From the NCBI GenBank assembly GCA_036346225.1, contig JARFIW010000884.1, positions 4,822,501-4,886,500 of the forward strand: 64,000 nt of DNA. Direction: 5' to 3'. Of the stretch, positions 10,600 through 22,282 are shown one piece after another (the first letter of the stretch is position 1; every line of letters begins with the position of its first letter). The translations under genes and the position numbers were made by a program. Under the pieces are notes generated by a model that had not been told where the DNA came from, searched no databases, and saw only the letters and a program-made list of their open reading frames with translations. Source of the stretch: Platerodrilus igneus (Eukaryota > Arthropoda > Insecta > Coleoptera > Lycidae).

Positions 10600-11431
10600 A
10601 TTTTTTACATATGCGTGTAATTGTCAAAAAGAACATTAGTTGAGTGTAGAAAAATTCATTTAGTCTATCGTGTAAAAGATTATTTTCAGAAAGGTTCCTG
10701 AACAGCCTTACGATTGTTTTAAAGTGTTGCAACGGATAATAACAGTTTAATAGTATTTAGTTTAACATAATGTGCTGTTATGGGGTTTTTATCATATATA
10801 ATTAAAATACCATATATTTTTCCATTGGGGCCTTAGAAATTCCATAGCTATCAATTGACTTTGCAATATAAGGAATACATTTGTCTTTATCGGTAGATTG
10901 AAAACAAACACGAATTTGAGATAAAATTTCGTAGTCATTGTCAAATGTAGTAAAATCCTGTTTCAAGAGGTTAACTAATTCAAGCCAAAAGTGAATTTGG
11001 TGTTTGATGTTCCGGAATCAGCCCAAAGCACTGCCTGAAGAAAGCTCGACAGCTCTGTTAAATAATTGTTGATCCGTGCAATTTCGAACGACTTTTAAAT
11101 CGTCTATCCGTTCGAGAAAAGAAGTTCAAGAGATTTTTGAGTTATATTCTGAAAAAATTAGGTTCCACTTGTAAATTGGTACAGATTTGAAGACGTCCAT
11201 CTTTTAGGTAGGTAACGACAGGTTATTTAAATTAGAGGCAATAGGAGGAAATTCTGAGGTAACATCTAATCTTTACAACACAAGACCTTCAATAAAGAAT
11301 AAATTGGACATGAGTTTATTTCTAACTTTATCAAATTTATTAGGACTAGATGTTGCAAATAGTTCAAGACGTCGTTTTGCGTGTATTGACTGACCTAGAT
11401 TTAACGCGCACTAATCCTAATTTTGTGCGCG
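10600..11431 (-). pseudogene. gag: Gag pseudogene of an LTR retrotransposon (C-terminal part), split by the errantivirus
   Basis: Translating the minus strand with frameshifts gives a capsid-type Gag domain: a VPIYKWNLIFS segment, then FLERIDDLKVVRNC, LFNRAVELSSGSALG and HFWLELVNLLKQDFTTFD. This order (charged patch, helix, W-rich helix, 'L...F') is typical of arthropod Ty3/gypsy Gag proteins. Stops and frameshifts are frequent. The reading frame is interrupted exactly at 11431/11432 by the errantivirus LTR, and its N-terminal part lies beyond the element at 22283-22470. The CGCG target duplication flanks the errantivirus. Confidence 0.65.
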
Positions 11432-11973
11432 AGTTAAAGTTCGGGCCTTTGGAGCTGGTTTTTTAAAAACACTTTGAAACTTTAACACATTTTTATTACT
11501 AAGTTAAACAGAAATTACATTGAAATTTGGAATAGCTGGTTCATAATAACATTAATAAAAATAATTTAATTGTACTGATGAGTAGCTCAAACAACGCAGT
11601 ATGGAGTTTGAAAACTGACTGCCGGGCATTGAGCTCCCGGGCCTTTTATAATAACCTGCCCCTCACACGGCTGTGAGAACTTGCAGATCTCATGTCTGCG
11701 TTTCTCTTTATTGTACACTTTATTACAATGTAACAACTTAATGCTAAGTAACTGCGGTATGTTGACCGCCTGTGACCTGCCACCTGCAGTATCACTGCCC
11801 TCACGGATGCAAAGCTGCATTCCGTTCTCATGAACTGTCGATAACCTCTCTGGGTTATCCTTGTGTTACAATGTTGCATTGACCTTATACTTTTACTTAA
11901 TAATTTCTAATAATTCATATTAGATTCAATACATCAATATATATATATATATGTAATTGGGGGATACATAACT
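11432..11973 (-). repeat. 3' LTR of errantivirus A (542 bp)
   Basis: Ends AGTTA...TAACT in element orientation. Near identical to 20655-21187 and 21747-22282 apart from a longer (TA)n tract (11937-11952) and about four substitutions. The 77-codon ORFs inside all three LTR copies are not treated as genes. Confidence 0.93.
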
Positions 11974-11982
11974 CCTCCCACC
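11974..11982 (-). promoter_or_regulatory. Polypurine tract of errantivirus A
   Basis: Minus-strand GGTGGGAGG directly abuts the 3' LTR start AGTTATG. It is the expected plus-strand priming site. Confidence 0.75.
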
Positions 11983-12031
11983 GTAAATGAAAAATTAAGG
12001 TTTTTCTTAATTTTTAAATACATAAAATACA

Positions 12032-13779
12032 TTATTTAATATTCATTGTTTCTAAAGGTATACTTATTGTTTCCTTTTTTCTCTTTGTTTCCTTAAATCT
12101 AGAACTGTTTCCTTTATTCTTATATCTAAGGTACATTTTGTATAATACATACATGATTACAAAAATTATTAAAATGATTAATACAATTGTCCAAACACTT
12201 ATATTATTATAATGTAACTTTGGCGTTTTGATTTCACTTAATTGTTCTTTATAACTTTCCACTAATTTCACGGCGTGGTTGAGATCGTCTAAGTCTAGAT
12301 GCTCTAGCTTCATAGGTTTCTTGTTTATTTCTTCGTCTTCTTGTTGTATCTTGAACTGTAGTTCCGGTAGGTTTGCAAGTTTCTTTGTTGCTATGGGATC
12401 TTGATAAACTCTGATAACTTCATCTTTCAATTTCACATAACAATCTTCTTTGAGGGTAATTAGTTTGCTTCCGATTAATGCTTGGTTATTTTCATCTTGG
12501 TTGCAGTGGATGGTTGCTATTACTTCTGTTGGGAAAATGGCTATCCATTTGTTATCTGTAACTTTTTGAATTTTCATATTAGTTATTTGCACTTGTTTGG
12601 TTTCACAGTTTTCGTAATGATTTGAGAATTTTAATAGTTGTACTTCACAAGGGCTGTCTTCTTGAATGGTTGTTGTCGTCATCGATTGACATAAATATTG
12701 GTTTGGTGTTACTTCAGTACATTTTTCGTTTGTATAACCATATCTCAGTTCATTTAGGGATAGGAATTTGGTTTTGGGTATGATTACTTGGTATGTGCTA
12801 GTAACCTTTGTTGGAAAAGCAAATAAATGATAATAATGATAATTGTTACTTTCTACTATTGGGATTTCTATTAAAAATATTATTTCGTTATTCTTAATGT
12901 AGCCTTTTACTATAGCTATCTTTTCAAATATTAGAATGTTCGATTCGGTTACATCAAAAGGTAATTTACTGTTAATTATAAGTGATCTAATTTTTATTAA
13001 TTCGTTTAATAAATCGGTTGGTTCAATAATACTAGAGTGTAAGGTATTTAGTTTTGCAAATGTTACTGCGTTTTCTAACGTTGCTAAAATTTGTTGCATT
13101 AAAGTAAGGGTGGATATTATTTGAGTAAATATTGTGTTAAATCTAATTAAATCTTGCATGCCTAACGAGGTAGTTTGCATGGTGGTTTCAAGGGTTTGTA
13201 TTCGGTTGGCTATACTGTCCTGATTTTTTACTAGCTTTCTCAATGTTTCGTTGAACTTTATAATCGTTGATTGGGTTAACGATAATTGGTTGCTGATTAT
13301 GGTTTTATGTCATTTTGATTCTCAATTAATTGTTGTATTGTGTTGTCATAACGTTCTGCGTCTTGGTTATCTAAATTGCCTGTGATAGCTTTTATTATGT
13401 TACCTAATCCGTTGATTAGTCCTCTTTTTCGTCTCGTAGTTTGTTCGTTGGGTATTAGTCTATTAAGTTTATCTTCTATGTTTCTTAAAATGCTTTCTAT
13501 TATACTGTTGTAATTCATCATTTCTAATGCGTATTCTTTTCCGAATTTTGCTGTGTTCATTGATTGTTTTAATCGGTCATAATTTTCTGTGATTGTTTGA
13601 AATTCTTGTTTTAATTCTGTTAGGTCGAATTTTGTGCGAATGTCCAATAGTCGATCGTGTTTTGCATACTGCCTAATTTAATTGGTAGTATACCGGGATT
13701 GTTTTTTATGTCTTCTATTATTACTTGGTTGTCCGTTCTACCTGGGTGGAGGTTGACGGTAAGGGTGATGACTGTCCAT
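12032..13779 (-). pseudogene. env: Errantivirus A env (fusion glycoprotein), two frameshifts
   Basis: Errantivirus Env proteins are related to baculovirus F fusion proteins and mediate membrane fusion. The coding exon begins at a conserved splice acceptor (13780-13790) and is open until a one-base loss near 13640. The next piece (13647-13297) carries a furin-type RRKR site followed by a Gly-rich fusion-peptide-like segment (GLINGLGNIIKAI). A second frameshift near 13295-13243 precedes the 403-codon remainder, which has clustered Cys residues and a C-terminal transmembrane helix (about 12140-12215: VLIILIIFVIMYVLY) with a short basic tail. The first codons are predicted to come from a leader exon at 20412-20422. 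Because of the frameshifts, no full-length product is expected from this copy as read. Confidence 0.88.
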
Positions 13780-16700
13780 CTGAAATTACAGGGTGTCTTA
13801 GGTTTTTTAAATGAATGTATTTTGTTATTTTACCGTTGTCTATTACTGCTATATTTTTATCTGATATTTTCTTAATTTTGAATGGTCCTAAATTTCTGGG
13901 TGCTGTTTTATGTCGCTTGCTTTGAAAGTTTTTCTCATATACGGTTTGTCCTATTGAAAATTTATTTGAGTCGGTATTTTATTTCGGGTTGTGGTGATAC
14001 GTTCTTTATCGTTCTCTAGTTTATTTTTTACCTTATCGTAAGTTATTTTTAATTTTTGTTTGTGATCTTTCGCATATTGTTGATATACTTCTTTATTGTA
14101 GTGTATGTCATAGGGATTTCGTGAATCTAAATGTCCTAATGTTAATTCTAAGGGTGTAAAATTTGTTGATGAGTGAATTGTGTTATTATAGGCGATTAGT
14201 GCGTATGACATTAAATTGGTTATATGTTCCTTTTTATAATTTATTCTTAATAATCGAATTTGTTCTAACAGGGTTAAATGTAATCGTTCAATTAGTCCGT
14301 TTGATTCGGGGTGGTTTTCCGTTATGAAATGAATTTTTATTTTGTGTAGTTCTAAAGTGTTTTGTATTGTCTCATTTTTAAATTCGCTACCATTGTCTAA
14401 AGTGATTGATTCGGGTGTTCCGTAAAATGTGAAGTATTGTAAAAATCCTTGGGTCACGTCAATGCTATTTTTGGATGTGATTGGTATTGTTGGCCTATTT
14501 TGTGAATGCGTCTATAATTGTTAGATAGTTTTGCGCTTCTACTACTAGAGTATCGGCATGAAGTTTTGAAATGGTTTGTCGGGTGTTTTGGTTAACATTA
14601 AGGGTATCTTTGGGGTTTTCCTATCGTATTTTGCTCTGTCACATAGTTCGCATTGGTTAATAAAATCTGTGGTCAAGTCCTTCATGTCTTTAAAATAATA
14701 ACGTCTTACAAGTTGTTTTATTGTTTCGTTAATTCCACGATGGTTGGTTTTTCCTTCGTGTTGATTTCTAATTACATCGTTTATTTCGTCAGGGTCGTCT
14801 AGTGTTATTAATTTTCTAGTACATCTGATGAGTTCAGGTCCAGAGTTATTGAATAATTTAATGTATAATTCTGAAAATCTTTGGTATAAATGTTCGGTGT
14901 TGAAATAAAAATAAAATCGTTTTTTCTCAGGGGTGTATTCTTTTAAAATTTTAATTATTTGTTCCTCATTGTCATCTTTAGTTATTTGAATGTGGTATAT
15001 TTTTTTATTGTCTACTTTTGTATATTTTACTGGGTTGGGGTTATTTAAAACTTCGGTTATTATAAACTGGTTGGGTTTCATATCGATTGCTTCGTTTAAA
15101 ATTTTAATCGCGTTTTTTGGTTCTTCGTTTTGTGTCGAGTGTATTGTGTCGATCTCGTCTGGATCTTCCCTTATTTCTGCTTCGTCTACGTTTCCTATAA
15201 TGTATTCCGTTTCTAATGCATTGAGTTGGATTCGGCTTAAAGCGTCTGCGTTGTTGTTATAAATTCCCTTTTTATATATAATTTCGTAATCATACTCTTC
15301 GAGTCTGATTCTCCATCTTTGTAATTTTGAATTTGGTTCTTTCAGTTTGCATGACCATACTAGTGGTCTATGGTCGGTATATATGTAAAATTTTCTTCCG
15401 TATAAGTAAGGTCTAAAATATTTTGTTGCCCAAATTATGGCTAATAACTCTTTTTCTATAGTGCTATATTTTTGTTCAGTTTCATTTAGGGTTCTGGATG
15501 CGTAGCTGATAGGTTTATCGCTACCTACTTTTCCTTGGCTCAATACTGCGCCTAATGCTACATTCGATGCGTCTGTCGTCAGTATAAATGGTTTTGTAAA
15601 GTCTGGGTATTCTAATACAGGGTGATTCGTTAGTATGTTTTTAATTTTGTCTACGGCTTTAATAAATTCCGGGGTGTGTTCAATTTTGTTTCCCTTTTTT
15701 AAACAGTTTGTCAGGGGTTTGGTTATCTGAGCGTAACCTTTAATGAATTTGCGGTAGTAACCACTAAGTCCTAGAAATCCTTTAATTTCTTTGTTTGTTT
15801 TTGGTAATGGGTAATTTAGAACTGCATTTGTTTTGTCTGGATTTGGCATTACTCCTTGGGGTGTTATTACATGTCCTAAAAATGATACTTCTTTTTGTAA
15901 AAATTCACTTTTGTCTAATTGTACTTTAAAATGTGCTTGTCTAAGTCTTTCGAATACTTCTTTCAATCTTTCTATGTGTTCTACCAATGATGTGGAATAA
16001 ACTATGATGTCGTCAAGGTATACAAGGCATTTTTCATTGTGTATTCCTCGTAATATATTGTCCATGACTCTCTGGAAGGTAGCGGGTGCGTTCTTTAGTC
16101 CAAATGGCATTCGTTTGTATTCGTAATGTCCTCTAGGTGTGCTGAAGGCTGTTTTGATATGTCTTTTCTTTCATCTCTACCTGATGGTATCCTGATGCTA
16201 GGTCTAATGTTGTAAAATATTGGCATTTGCCTAATTTGTCTAAAATTTCGGTAATATTTGGTAGTGGATATTTGTCATCTACCGTTTTTCATTTAACTTT
16301 CTATAATCTATTACCATTCTGTACTTTCTCTTTCCGGTTGCGTCTAATTTCTTAGGTACTATTAACACGGGGCTGCTCCATGGTGAATTGGAGTGCTGGA
16401 TTATGTCTTGGTCTAATAAGTCTGCTACTTGTCTGTCAGCTTCTTCTTGGCTTGCATGAGGTAGTCTATATGCTTTTGTAAAGATTGGTTTATTGTCTGT
16501 TAACTCGATATTATGTTTTACTGTGTTGGTGAATGTTAATGGTATTCCTTCACAATGGAATATGTCTCGGTATTCAAACATAAGTTCTTAATTGCTCTTT
16601 CTTCTTCTTGATTGATGTCGGTATTAAGCGGATGTTAGTTAAATTTTCTCTTAACATTTCGTCATGTTCTATTGGGTTGTAATTATTTTCTAAATTTTCG

Positions 16701-17343
16701 TCTATTTCCATTTCGTTAAAATTTAGTTCTTCTACGTTAATTGGGTCTGTCAATGATAATTCTACGGGATAGTCGTTTGAATTTAATATTGTTGTGGTTG
16801 CAAAGTTATCTTTTATTTGTACTAAGGCGGTTGGGGTTTCTACTCCTTGTTGAAATGTCATATGATTTATTATTCCTAAATTTTTGTTAGATTTTACTGG
16901 GATTTTTATTTTTCTTTCCGTTCGGGGTTCTATAGTGTATTTTTGTTCAACTTGTGTGTTTTGAAATTTAATTGGGATTTTTCCGTATTTTGTCCTTAAT
17001 AAGCGATTTTTAATGTCAATGTTGGCTCCTAATTTTCTTAGAAGATCCATTCCGATTAATCCGTCATATTTGTCGTTAAATTCGAATACACAAAATTTAT
17101 GTTTCATTTTAACATTAAATGTTCTCGGTAAGGGTATATTTGCTACGAATTGGTGTAGTGTTGTTTGATGAGCTGTTTTAATTTTGAATGGTTCTCTTTC
17201 TACATAATCTAAATAGTGTTTTTGTACGGTTCTGGGGCTAATTAATGTTTTAGATGATCCGGTGTCGATTAATAGTTTGAATTTGGCGTGGGGTATTTCT
17301 ATGTATGGTAATACTAAGTGATTTATGTTATTTAAGTTTATTA
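13721..17343 (-). pseudogene. pol: Errantivirus A pol: protease, reverse transcriptase, RNase H, integrase
   Basis: Pol overlaps the gag end in the -1 frame. The protease active site LLIDTGSS lies at about 17258-17270. The RT includes the WSSPVLIVPKKLD and [10 protein letters not shown] region (16290-16400), MPFGLKNAPATFQ and the YLDD catalytic motif near 16010-16023. RNase H has TTDASNVALGAV (about 15545-15590) and the IYTDHRPL segment. The integrase zinc-finger HHCC region (H..H...CELC) is at 14630-14760, and the core retains LDNGSEF and ESNGLIERLH near 14290-14400. One-base frameshifts occur near 16580, 16290, 16150, 14550 and 14457, the last removing part of the integrase catalytic core. 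The C-terminal end reaches about 13721, overlapping the env exon. Confidence 0.9.
13780..13790 (-). promoter_or_regulatory. Splice acceptor for env mRNA, errantivirus A
   Basis: Minus-strand TGTAATTTCAG followed by ATGGACAG. The same acceptor is conserved in errantivirus B at 60346-60356. The env frame is open right from this AG and has no Met for a long way, which argues that the start codon comes from upstream by splicing. Confidence 0.65.
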
Positions 17344-18527
17344 AGTTTGGTTGTCTATGAACGGGTCCATTTGAAAATTTGAGTTCGAGTTTTCTTCATC
17401 ATACTCCTCGTAAGTTTCGTATTGTTCGTCACGTTCGTAAGTTTCTGCATGGTTTGTTTCATTGTTCGTAGGTGTCTCAATGTCATTATTCTGGTCAGTG
17501 TCAAATTTTTCTATTTCTTGATGAAATAATTCTTCCGATGTAAAATTACGTTTCTGATGAGGGTTTGGTCGGATATGTGTTATTTTTGTGTTTTGTCTGG
17601 TGTTACCAGATGAGGTGTCCATTGGTGTTGGTTTGTAATAATTGTTAGGGTTGTTATGAGTATTAGTCATTGGTGTATTTCTATTAGGGTTTGCATTAAA
17701 TGCTGGTCTTTGTTGGTTTAGGTTTTGATTGAATCTCGGTTGGAATGCGGGTTTCGTAAAAGTTGGGTTGAATGTTGGTCTTGAAAATGTTTATATTGAT
17801 TATTAAAATTGGTATTGTTAAAACTTGGGTTGTTACTTCGCGGTTGATTTGTTTGTGAGTTAAAGGGTGTGAATTTTTGTTGAGGGATTGTTTGTCTTGT
17901 AGCTTGTATAGTTTTTGTTGGTGAATAACTTTTATTTGCGTTGGGGTTGTATAGTCTGTTGCGGTAATACATTACATTTTCTTCTTCTATTACTAGGCTC
18001 ATCGCTTCTTCTAGATTTTGGGGTCGTTGGAATCTGATTTTATCCAATAACCGTTCTGGTAAAGCGTTTATACATGTGTCTAGTGCCATTTCGTCATACA
18101 TTTTTGTTTTTAAATGTCTAACGTTTTGATCGGGTTCTTCGATTTTTAATTTTGTTAAAATTAAACTTCTCACGTCTTGGCATTTCATTCCGAATTGGTA
18201 GGGGGATTGATTGTGTTCCATTCTAAGGTTTATTAGGTCTCGTACCAGGCATTTTATATTACGTTGGTCTCCGAAATATGCAATTAGTAGCTGTTTAAAC
18301 TGGTCCCATTCCGATAAGTCGTCCCTACTGGCGATTAATGTTAGTGCCCTTCCGGCTAGTTTACTTATTACTAAGCGTATAAGCAATGAATTTCTTGCGT
18401 CATCTCCGGGTTTGTAAAAGGTTTTTAGGAACATTTCGGCTGCTCCAATGAAATTTGAGAGATGGGCTTCCGTGCCATCAAATGTCTGAATTGTCTCCAA
18501 ATAGAGACGTAAGTCTGTGTTACTCAT
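17341..18527 (-). pseudogene. gag: Errantivirus A gag, one frameshift
   Basis: Starts with ATG at 18527 and reads 269 codons, of which the last ~24 follow a one-base shift near 17790. The proper frame resumes and ends at the TAA at 17341-17343. The N-terminal part is an errantivirus Gag capsid domain (LETIQTFDGTEAHLSNFI, later FGDQRNIKCLVRDLINLRM). The C-terminal half is Asn/Gln/Pro-rich without a CCHC zinc knuckle, which is usual for this group. Gag forms the virus-like particle. The -1 overlap with pol suggests programmed frameshifting. Confidence 0.88.
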
Positions 18528-18589
18528 GTTGGTTAAGGGTTGTTTTCGATTTTTGGAAAATTTAAAAAAAAATTATTTTTTTTTTTGAA

Positions 18590-19050
18590 TTAAGCTTTAT
18601 TTCGTTATTTGTATGGTTACTTTTGCTTCGGATTTATTAATTTTCCGTTTGGGTTGTAAAATTTCAAATTTTGTAAAAATTGGGGTTGATTTTCTATTTG
18701 TAGCGTTAATTATGCTTTGGATGTATTAGTTTTTCTTTTGGACGAAATAATTTTGAATCTTGTAAAAATTGGGGTTAGTTTTGCTATTTGTGATGTTAAC
18801 TTTGCTTTGGTTTTATTAATTTTCCTTTTAGATTGAATAATTTTGAATTTTGTAAAGATTGAGGTTTATTTTTACTATTTTCGGCGTTATTTTTAGTTTG
18901 AAATGGTTAATTTTCAGTTTGGATTGGGTGGATAAAATTTGGTAAAGGTTGAGGTTTATTTCGTTATTTTTCGGCGTTATTTTTAGTTTGAGTTTGTTAA
19001 TTTTCAGTTTGGATTGGGTGGATAAAAATTTGGTAAGAATTTGAGATTAA
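18590..19050 (-). repeat. ~90-bp tandem repeat in the errantivirus A leader (five copies)
   Basis: Variants of 'tgtaaaaattggggtt' recur at about 18671, 18761, 18851, 18941 and 19032, i.e. every 89-91 bp, each followed by 'gcgtta' and 'ttaattttc' blocks. In gypsy the equivalent leader position holds the Su(Hw) insulator. No clear Su(Hw) core is recognised here. Confidence 0.7.
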
Positions 19051-20405
19051 TTTCGTACTTGTAGTATTAGATTTATTAATTTTAAGTTTATATTGCGTCG
19101 AGTTATTTTTAAAATCGTAGTCGTTGTTTATTTATTTTTAATTACACAGTGTGGTGATGTAATTGTGAGATTTATCTTCAATAACGTTGAATTTATTACC
19201 GTAGTCTTGGATTAATTGTTTTTATGCAACTTTTAATTTATCTTGAGTTTTTGCTTCTTAAGGAATCTTAAATGGATGGATTTATTCTCGTTTAGCGTTG
19301 TTTTATTTCAGTTCGATTAACTCGTAATTAATACTCTTCCGTGGGTTTTACTGAGTTGCGTAGTTATGACCTGAGGTTACTTACTTTTGTACTTTACTGT
19401 TGAAATTGAATACTAAAGGATGTAATCTTTGTCACGTACGTTGAGGTAATTGCACTTACAGGTGTTAATAGAAATTATAGGAATTACTTTCCGTACTTTG
19501 TATAAAGTGTTACGTCTATTTATTTTTAGATCTCTTGGTATTATAATGCTTGTTGGTAATTGAATCTCTCCGTAATGTAGGTTTTCAGCGTTTTAATTAA
19601 AGCTTCTTATGATGACCGTTTTACTGCATTTTATTTATAGAGTGTTGTGGTGTAATTTTCATGCGCTTCTATAATTCCGTGATGTATTTAATTACTTATA
19701 ATGCTGCTTTTATGGATTGTAGGTATTAATGTAGAAACTGCGTCGCTTTTATTATCCCGTGTATGATGCAAATTGCTTTAGTACTGAAAGTTGAAAGTTA
19801 TTTCTTTAGTACTGTGCAAGGATTCTGAAAACGATTTTCTCTGAGTTTTAATTGTATAATAGATGCGAGCTTTGTTTTCTTAGGTGGTTTTAAGTTACCG
19901 TATTTTTAGTTAATGCAGAGTTCTTGTGATTTATTCAGTATTATAGAGGTCAATGGTTTAGTTATCGTTCGGTACTGCTTGTTCGAATTAGCTTTGAAAT
20001 TGAATTGCGTTAGCTTACCGGTTTATAAACGTGGGTTTGAATCGCGCTTCTTATTTTGGTGTTAGTGAATGTGCGCCCGTTTATTTTTGGATTATTTTGA
20101 GTTCGTTCTATTAATTATGGTAAGGGTTTCTTTTTAAATTCAATTCTTATTTATTTTAAAAGAAAATTTCTTTTAAACTTCAAGTTTCATTTGCTTTTTA
20201 AAGAAAAAATTTTTATCTCTTTTAACATTCGTCTCATAAAATGTTTTACAGTCTCGTTTTGAAAATAATTCACTTTGTAATTATTTTCAAGAAAATATTC
20301 ATAAAAATACAATTCATAAACAGTAATAATAAATGGTACTCAATAGTTATAATACTAGCATATATCAATTATAGTTTTTGGTTTGAAATAAAATTATGGA
20401 AATGA

Positions 20406-20422
20406 ACTTACATTAATTTCAT
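20406..20422 (-). promoter_or_regulatory. Leader exon end with env start codon and splice donor, errantivirus A
   Basis: Minus strand ATGAAATTAAT (20422-20412) is followed by a consensus donor GTAAGT (20411-20406). Spliced to the acceptor at 13780, the ATG would be in frame with a hydrophobic stretch at the start of the env exon, as expected for a signal peptide. The same arrangement exists in copy B at 54957-54973 and in the duplicated copy at 21514-21498. Confidence 0.6.
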
Positions 20423-20637
20423 CTGTTTCTTTGGTGGGTTCGATCGATTCTGTATCTTGTCCACCTTGGTTTGTTTGTTGGCCTTAGATGATTCTTGTTC
20501 CTTGTCCAACTTGGTTTGTTGCTGGATTCAGACTATGCTTGTTCTTCCTCCAACTTGGTTTGGGTTCTGCCAAAATTTCGAATAAAATTCTTGGTCACCA
20601 ATCTTCCGATTTTTGGATTTTCAGTGCCCTTTTGACA

Positions 20638-20655
20638 TCCGTTACGACTGCGCCA
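20638..20655 (-). promoter_or_regulatory. Primer-binding site of errantivirus A
   Basis: Minus-strand TGGCGCAGTCGTAACGG directly follows the 5' LTR, the first T shared with the LTR end. TGGCGCAGTCG is complementary to the 3' end of a tRNA-Ser, the primer of the 17.6/297 group. Confidence 0.8.
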
Positions 20656-21187
20656 GTTAAAGTTCGGGCCTTTGGAGCTGGTTTTTAAAACACTTTGAAA
20701 CTTTAACACATTTTATTACTAAGTTAAACAGAAATTACATTGAAATTTGGAATAGCTGGTTCATAATAACATTAATAAAAATAATTTAATTGTACTGATG
20801 AGTAGCTCAAACAACGAAGTATGGAGTTTGAAGACTGACTGCCGGGCATTGAGCTCCCGGGCCTTTTATAATAACCTGCCCCTCACACGGCTGTGAGAAC
20901 TTGCAGATCTCATGTCTGCGTTTCTCTTTATTGTACACTTTATTACAATGTAACAACTTAATTCTAAGTAACTGCGGTATGTTGACCGCCTGTGACCTGC
21001 CACCTGCAGTATCACTGCCCTCACGGATGCAAAGCTGCATTCCGTTCTCATGAACTGTCGATAACCTCTCTGGGTTATCCTTGTGTTACAATGTTGCATT
21101 GAACTTATACTTTTACTTAATAATTTCTAATAATTCATATTAGATTCAATACATCAATATATATATGTAATTGGGGGATACATAACT
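20655..21187 (-). repeat. 5' LTR of errantivirus A (first copy)
   Basis: 533 bp, ends at 21187 before CGCG. Differs from 11432-11973 by a shorter TA tract, a few substitutions and small deletions in A/T runs. Confidence 0.92.
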
Positions 21188-22282
21188 CGCGTTGGATCGA
21201 TAGCATCAACAATAAGGGTTTCTTTTTAAATTCAATTCTTATTTATTTTAAAAGAAAATTTCTTTTAAACTTCAAGTTTCATTTGCTTTTTAAAGAAAAA
21301 TTTTTTTATCTCTTTTAACATTCGTCTCATAAAATGTTTTACAGTCTCGTTTTGAAAATAATTCACTTTGTAATTATTTTCAAGAAAATATTCATAAAAA
21401 TACAATTCATAAACAGTAATAATAAATGGTACTCAATAGTTATAATACTAGCATATATCAATTATAGTTTTGGTTTGAAATAAAATTATGGAAATGAACT
21501 TACATTAATTTCATCTGTTTCTTTGGTGGGTTCGATCGATTCTGTATCTTGTCCACCTTGGTTTGTTTGTTGGCCTTAGACGATTCTTGTTCCTTGTCCA
21601 ACTTGGTTTGTTGCTGGATTCAGACTATGCTTGTTCTTCCTCCAACTTGGTTTGGGTTCTGCCAAAATTTCGAATAAAATTCTTGGTCACCAATCTTCCG
21701 ATTTTTGGATTTTCAGTGCCCTTTTGACATCCGTTACGACTGCGCCAGTTAAAGTTCGGGCCTTTGGAGCTGGTTTTTTAAAAACACTTTGAAACTTTAA
21801 CACATTTTTATTACTAAGTTAAACAGAAATTACATTGAAATTTGGAATAGCTGGTTCATAATAACATTAATAAAAATAATTTAATTGTACTGATGAGTAG
21901 CTCAAACAACGAAGTATGGAGTTTGAAGACTGACTGCCGGGCATTGAGCTCCCGGGCCTTTTATAATAACCTGCCCCTCACACGGCTGTGAGAACTTGCA
22001 GATCTCATGTCTGCGTTTCTCTTTATTGTACACTTTATTACAATGTAACAACTTAATTCTAAGTAACTGCGGTATGTTGACCGCCTGTGACCTGCCACCT
22101 GCAGTATCACTGCCCTCACGGATGCAAAGCTGCATTCCGTTCTCATGAACTGTCGATAACCTCTCTGGGTTATCCTTGTGTTACAATGTTGCATTGAACT
22201 TATACTTTTACTTAATAATTTCTAATAATTCATATTAGATTCAATACATCAATATATATATGTAATTGGGGGATACATAACT
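21188..22282 (-). repeat. Tandem duplication of the errantivirus A 5' end
   Basis: After the first 5' LTR come 25-27 bp of host flank (starting cgcgttggatcgatag), then the leader restarts at 21213 with 'taagggtttc', matching 20121. The repeated unit (period 1092-1095 bp) covers distal leader, primer site, LTR (21747-22282) and the same host flank. The junction shows only 'ta' microhomology. Confidence 0.88.

Larger units (their letters stand above)
18528..20637 (-). other. Long leader of errantivirus A
   Basis: About 2.1 kb between primer site and gag without coding capacity. It contains five copies of a ~90-bp tandem repeat (18590-19050), the env leader exon end (20412-20422) and a Lys/Gln-coding repeated block near 20430-20600 that is also found in copy B. 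Confidence 0.7.
11432..22282 (-). mobile_element. Errantivirus A (Ty3/gypsy family, env-bearing), with duplicated 5' end
   Basis: Complete element on the minus strand: 5' LTR, tRNA-Ser-type primer site, 2.1-kb leader, gag, pol, env, polypurine tract and 3' LTR. LTRs start AGTTATG and end TTTAACT, as in gypsy-type errantiviruses. The 4-bp target duplication CGCG is present at 11428-11431 and 22283-22286. The right side holds two 5' LTRs because a ~1.09-kb segment is repeated in tandem. LTR copies differ at only a few bases, so insertion was recent, yet the ORFs carry several one-base indels. Confidence 0.93.

Noticed and set aside
11574..11600. CTGATGAG in the errantivirus A LTR as a possible hammerhead
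   Set aside because: No GAAA box, cleavage triplet or helices follow, so it is a chance core match.
11587..11879. Overlapping 77-codon ORFs repeated at 20807-21099 and 21902-22194
   Set aside because: They lie wholly within the three errantivirus LTR copies and are conserved only because the LTRs are. No protein features.
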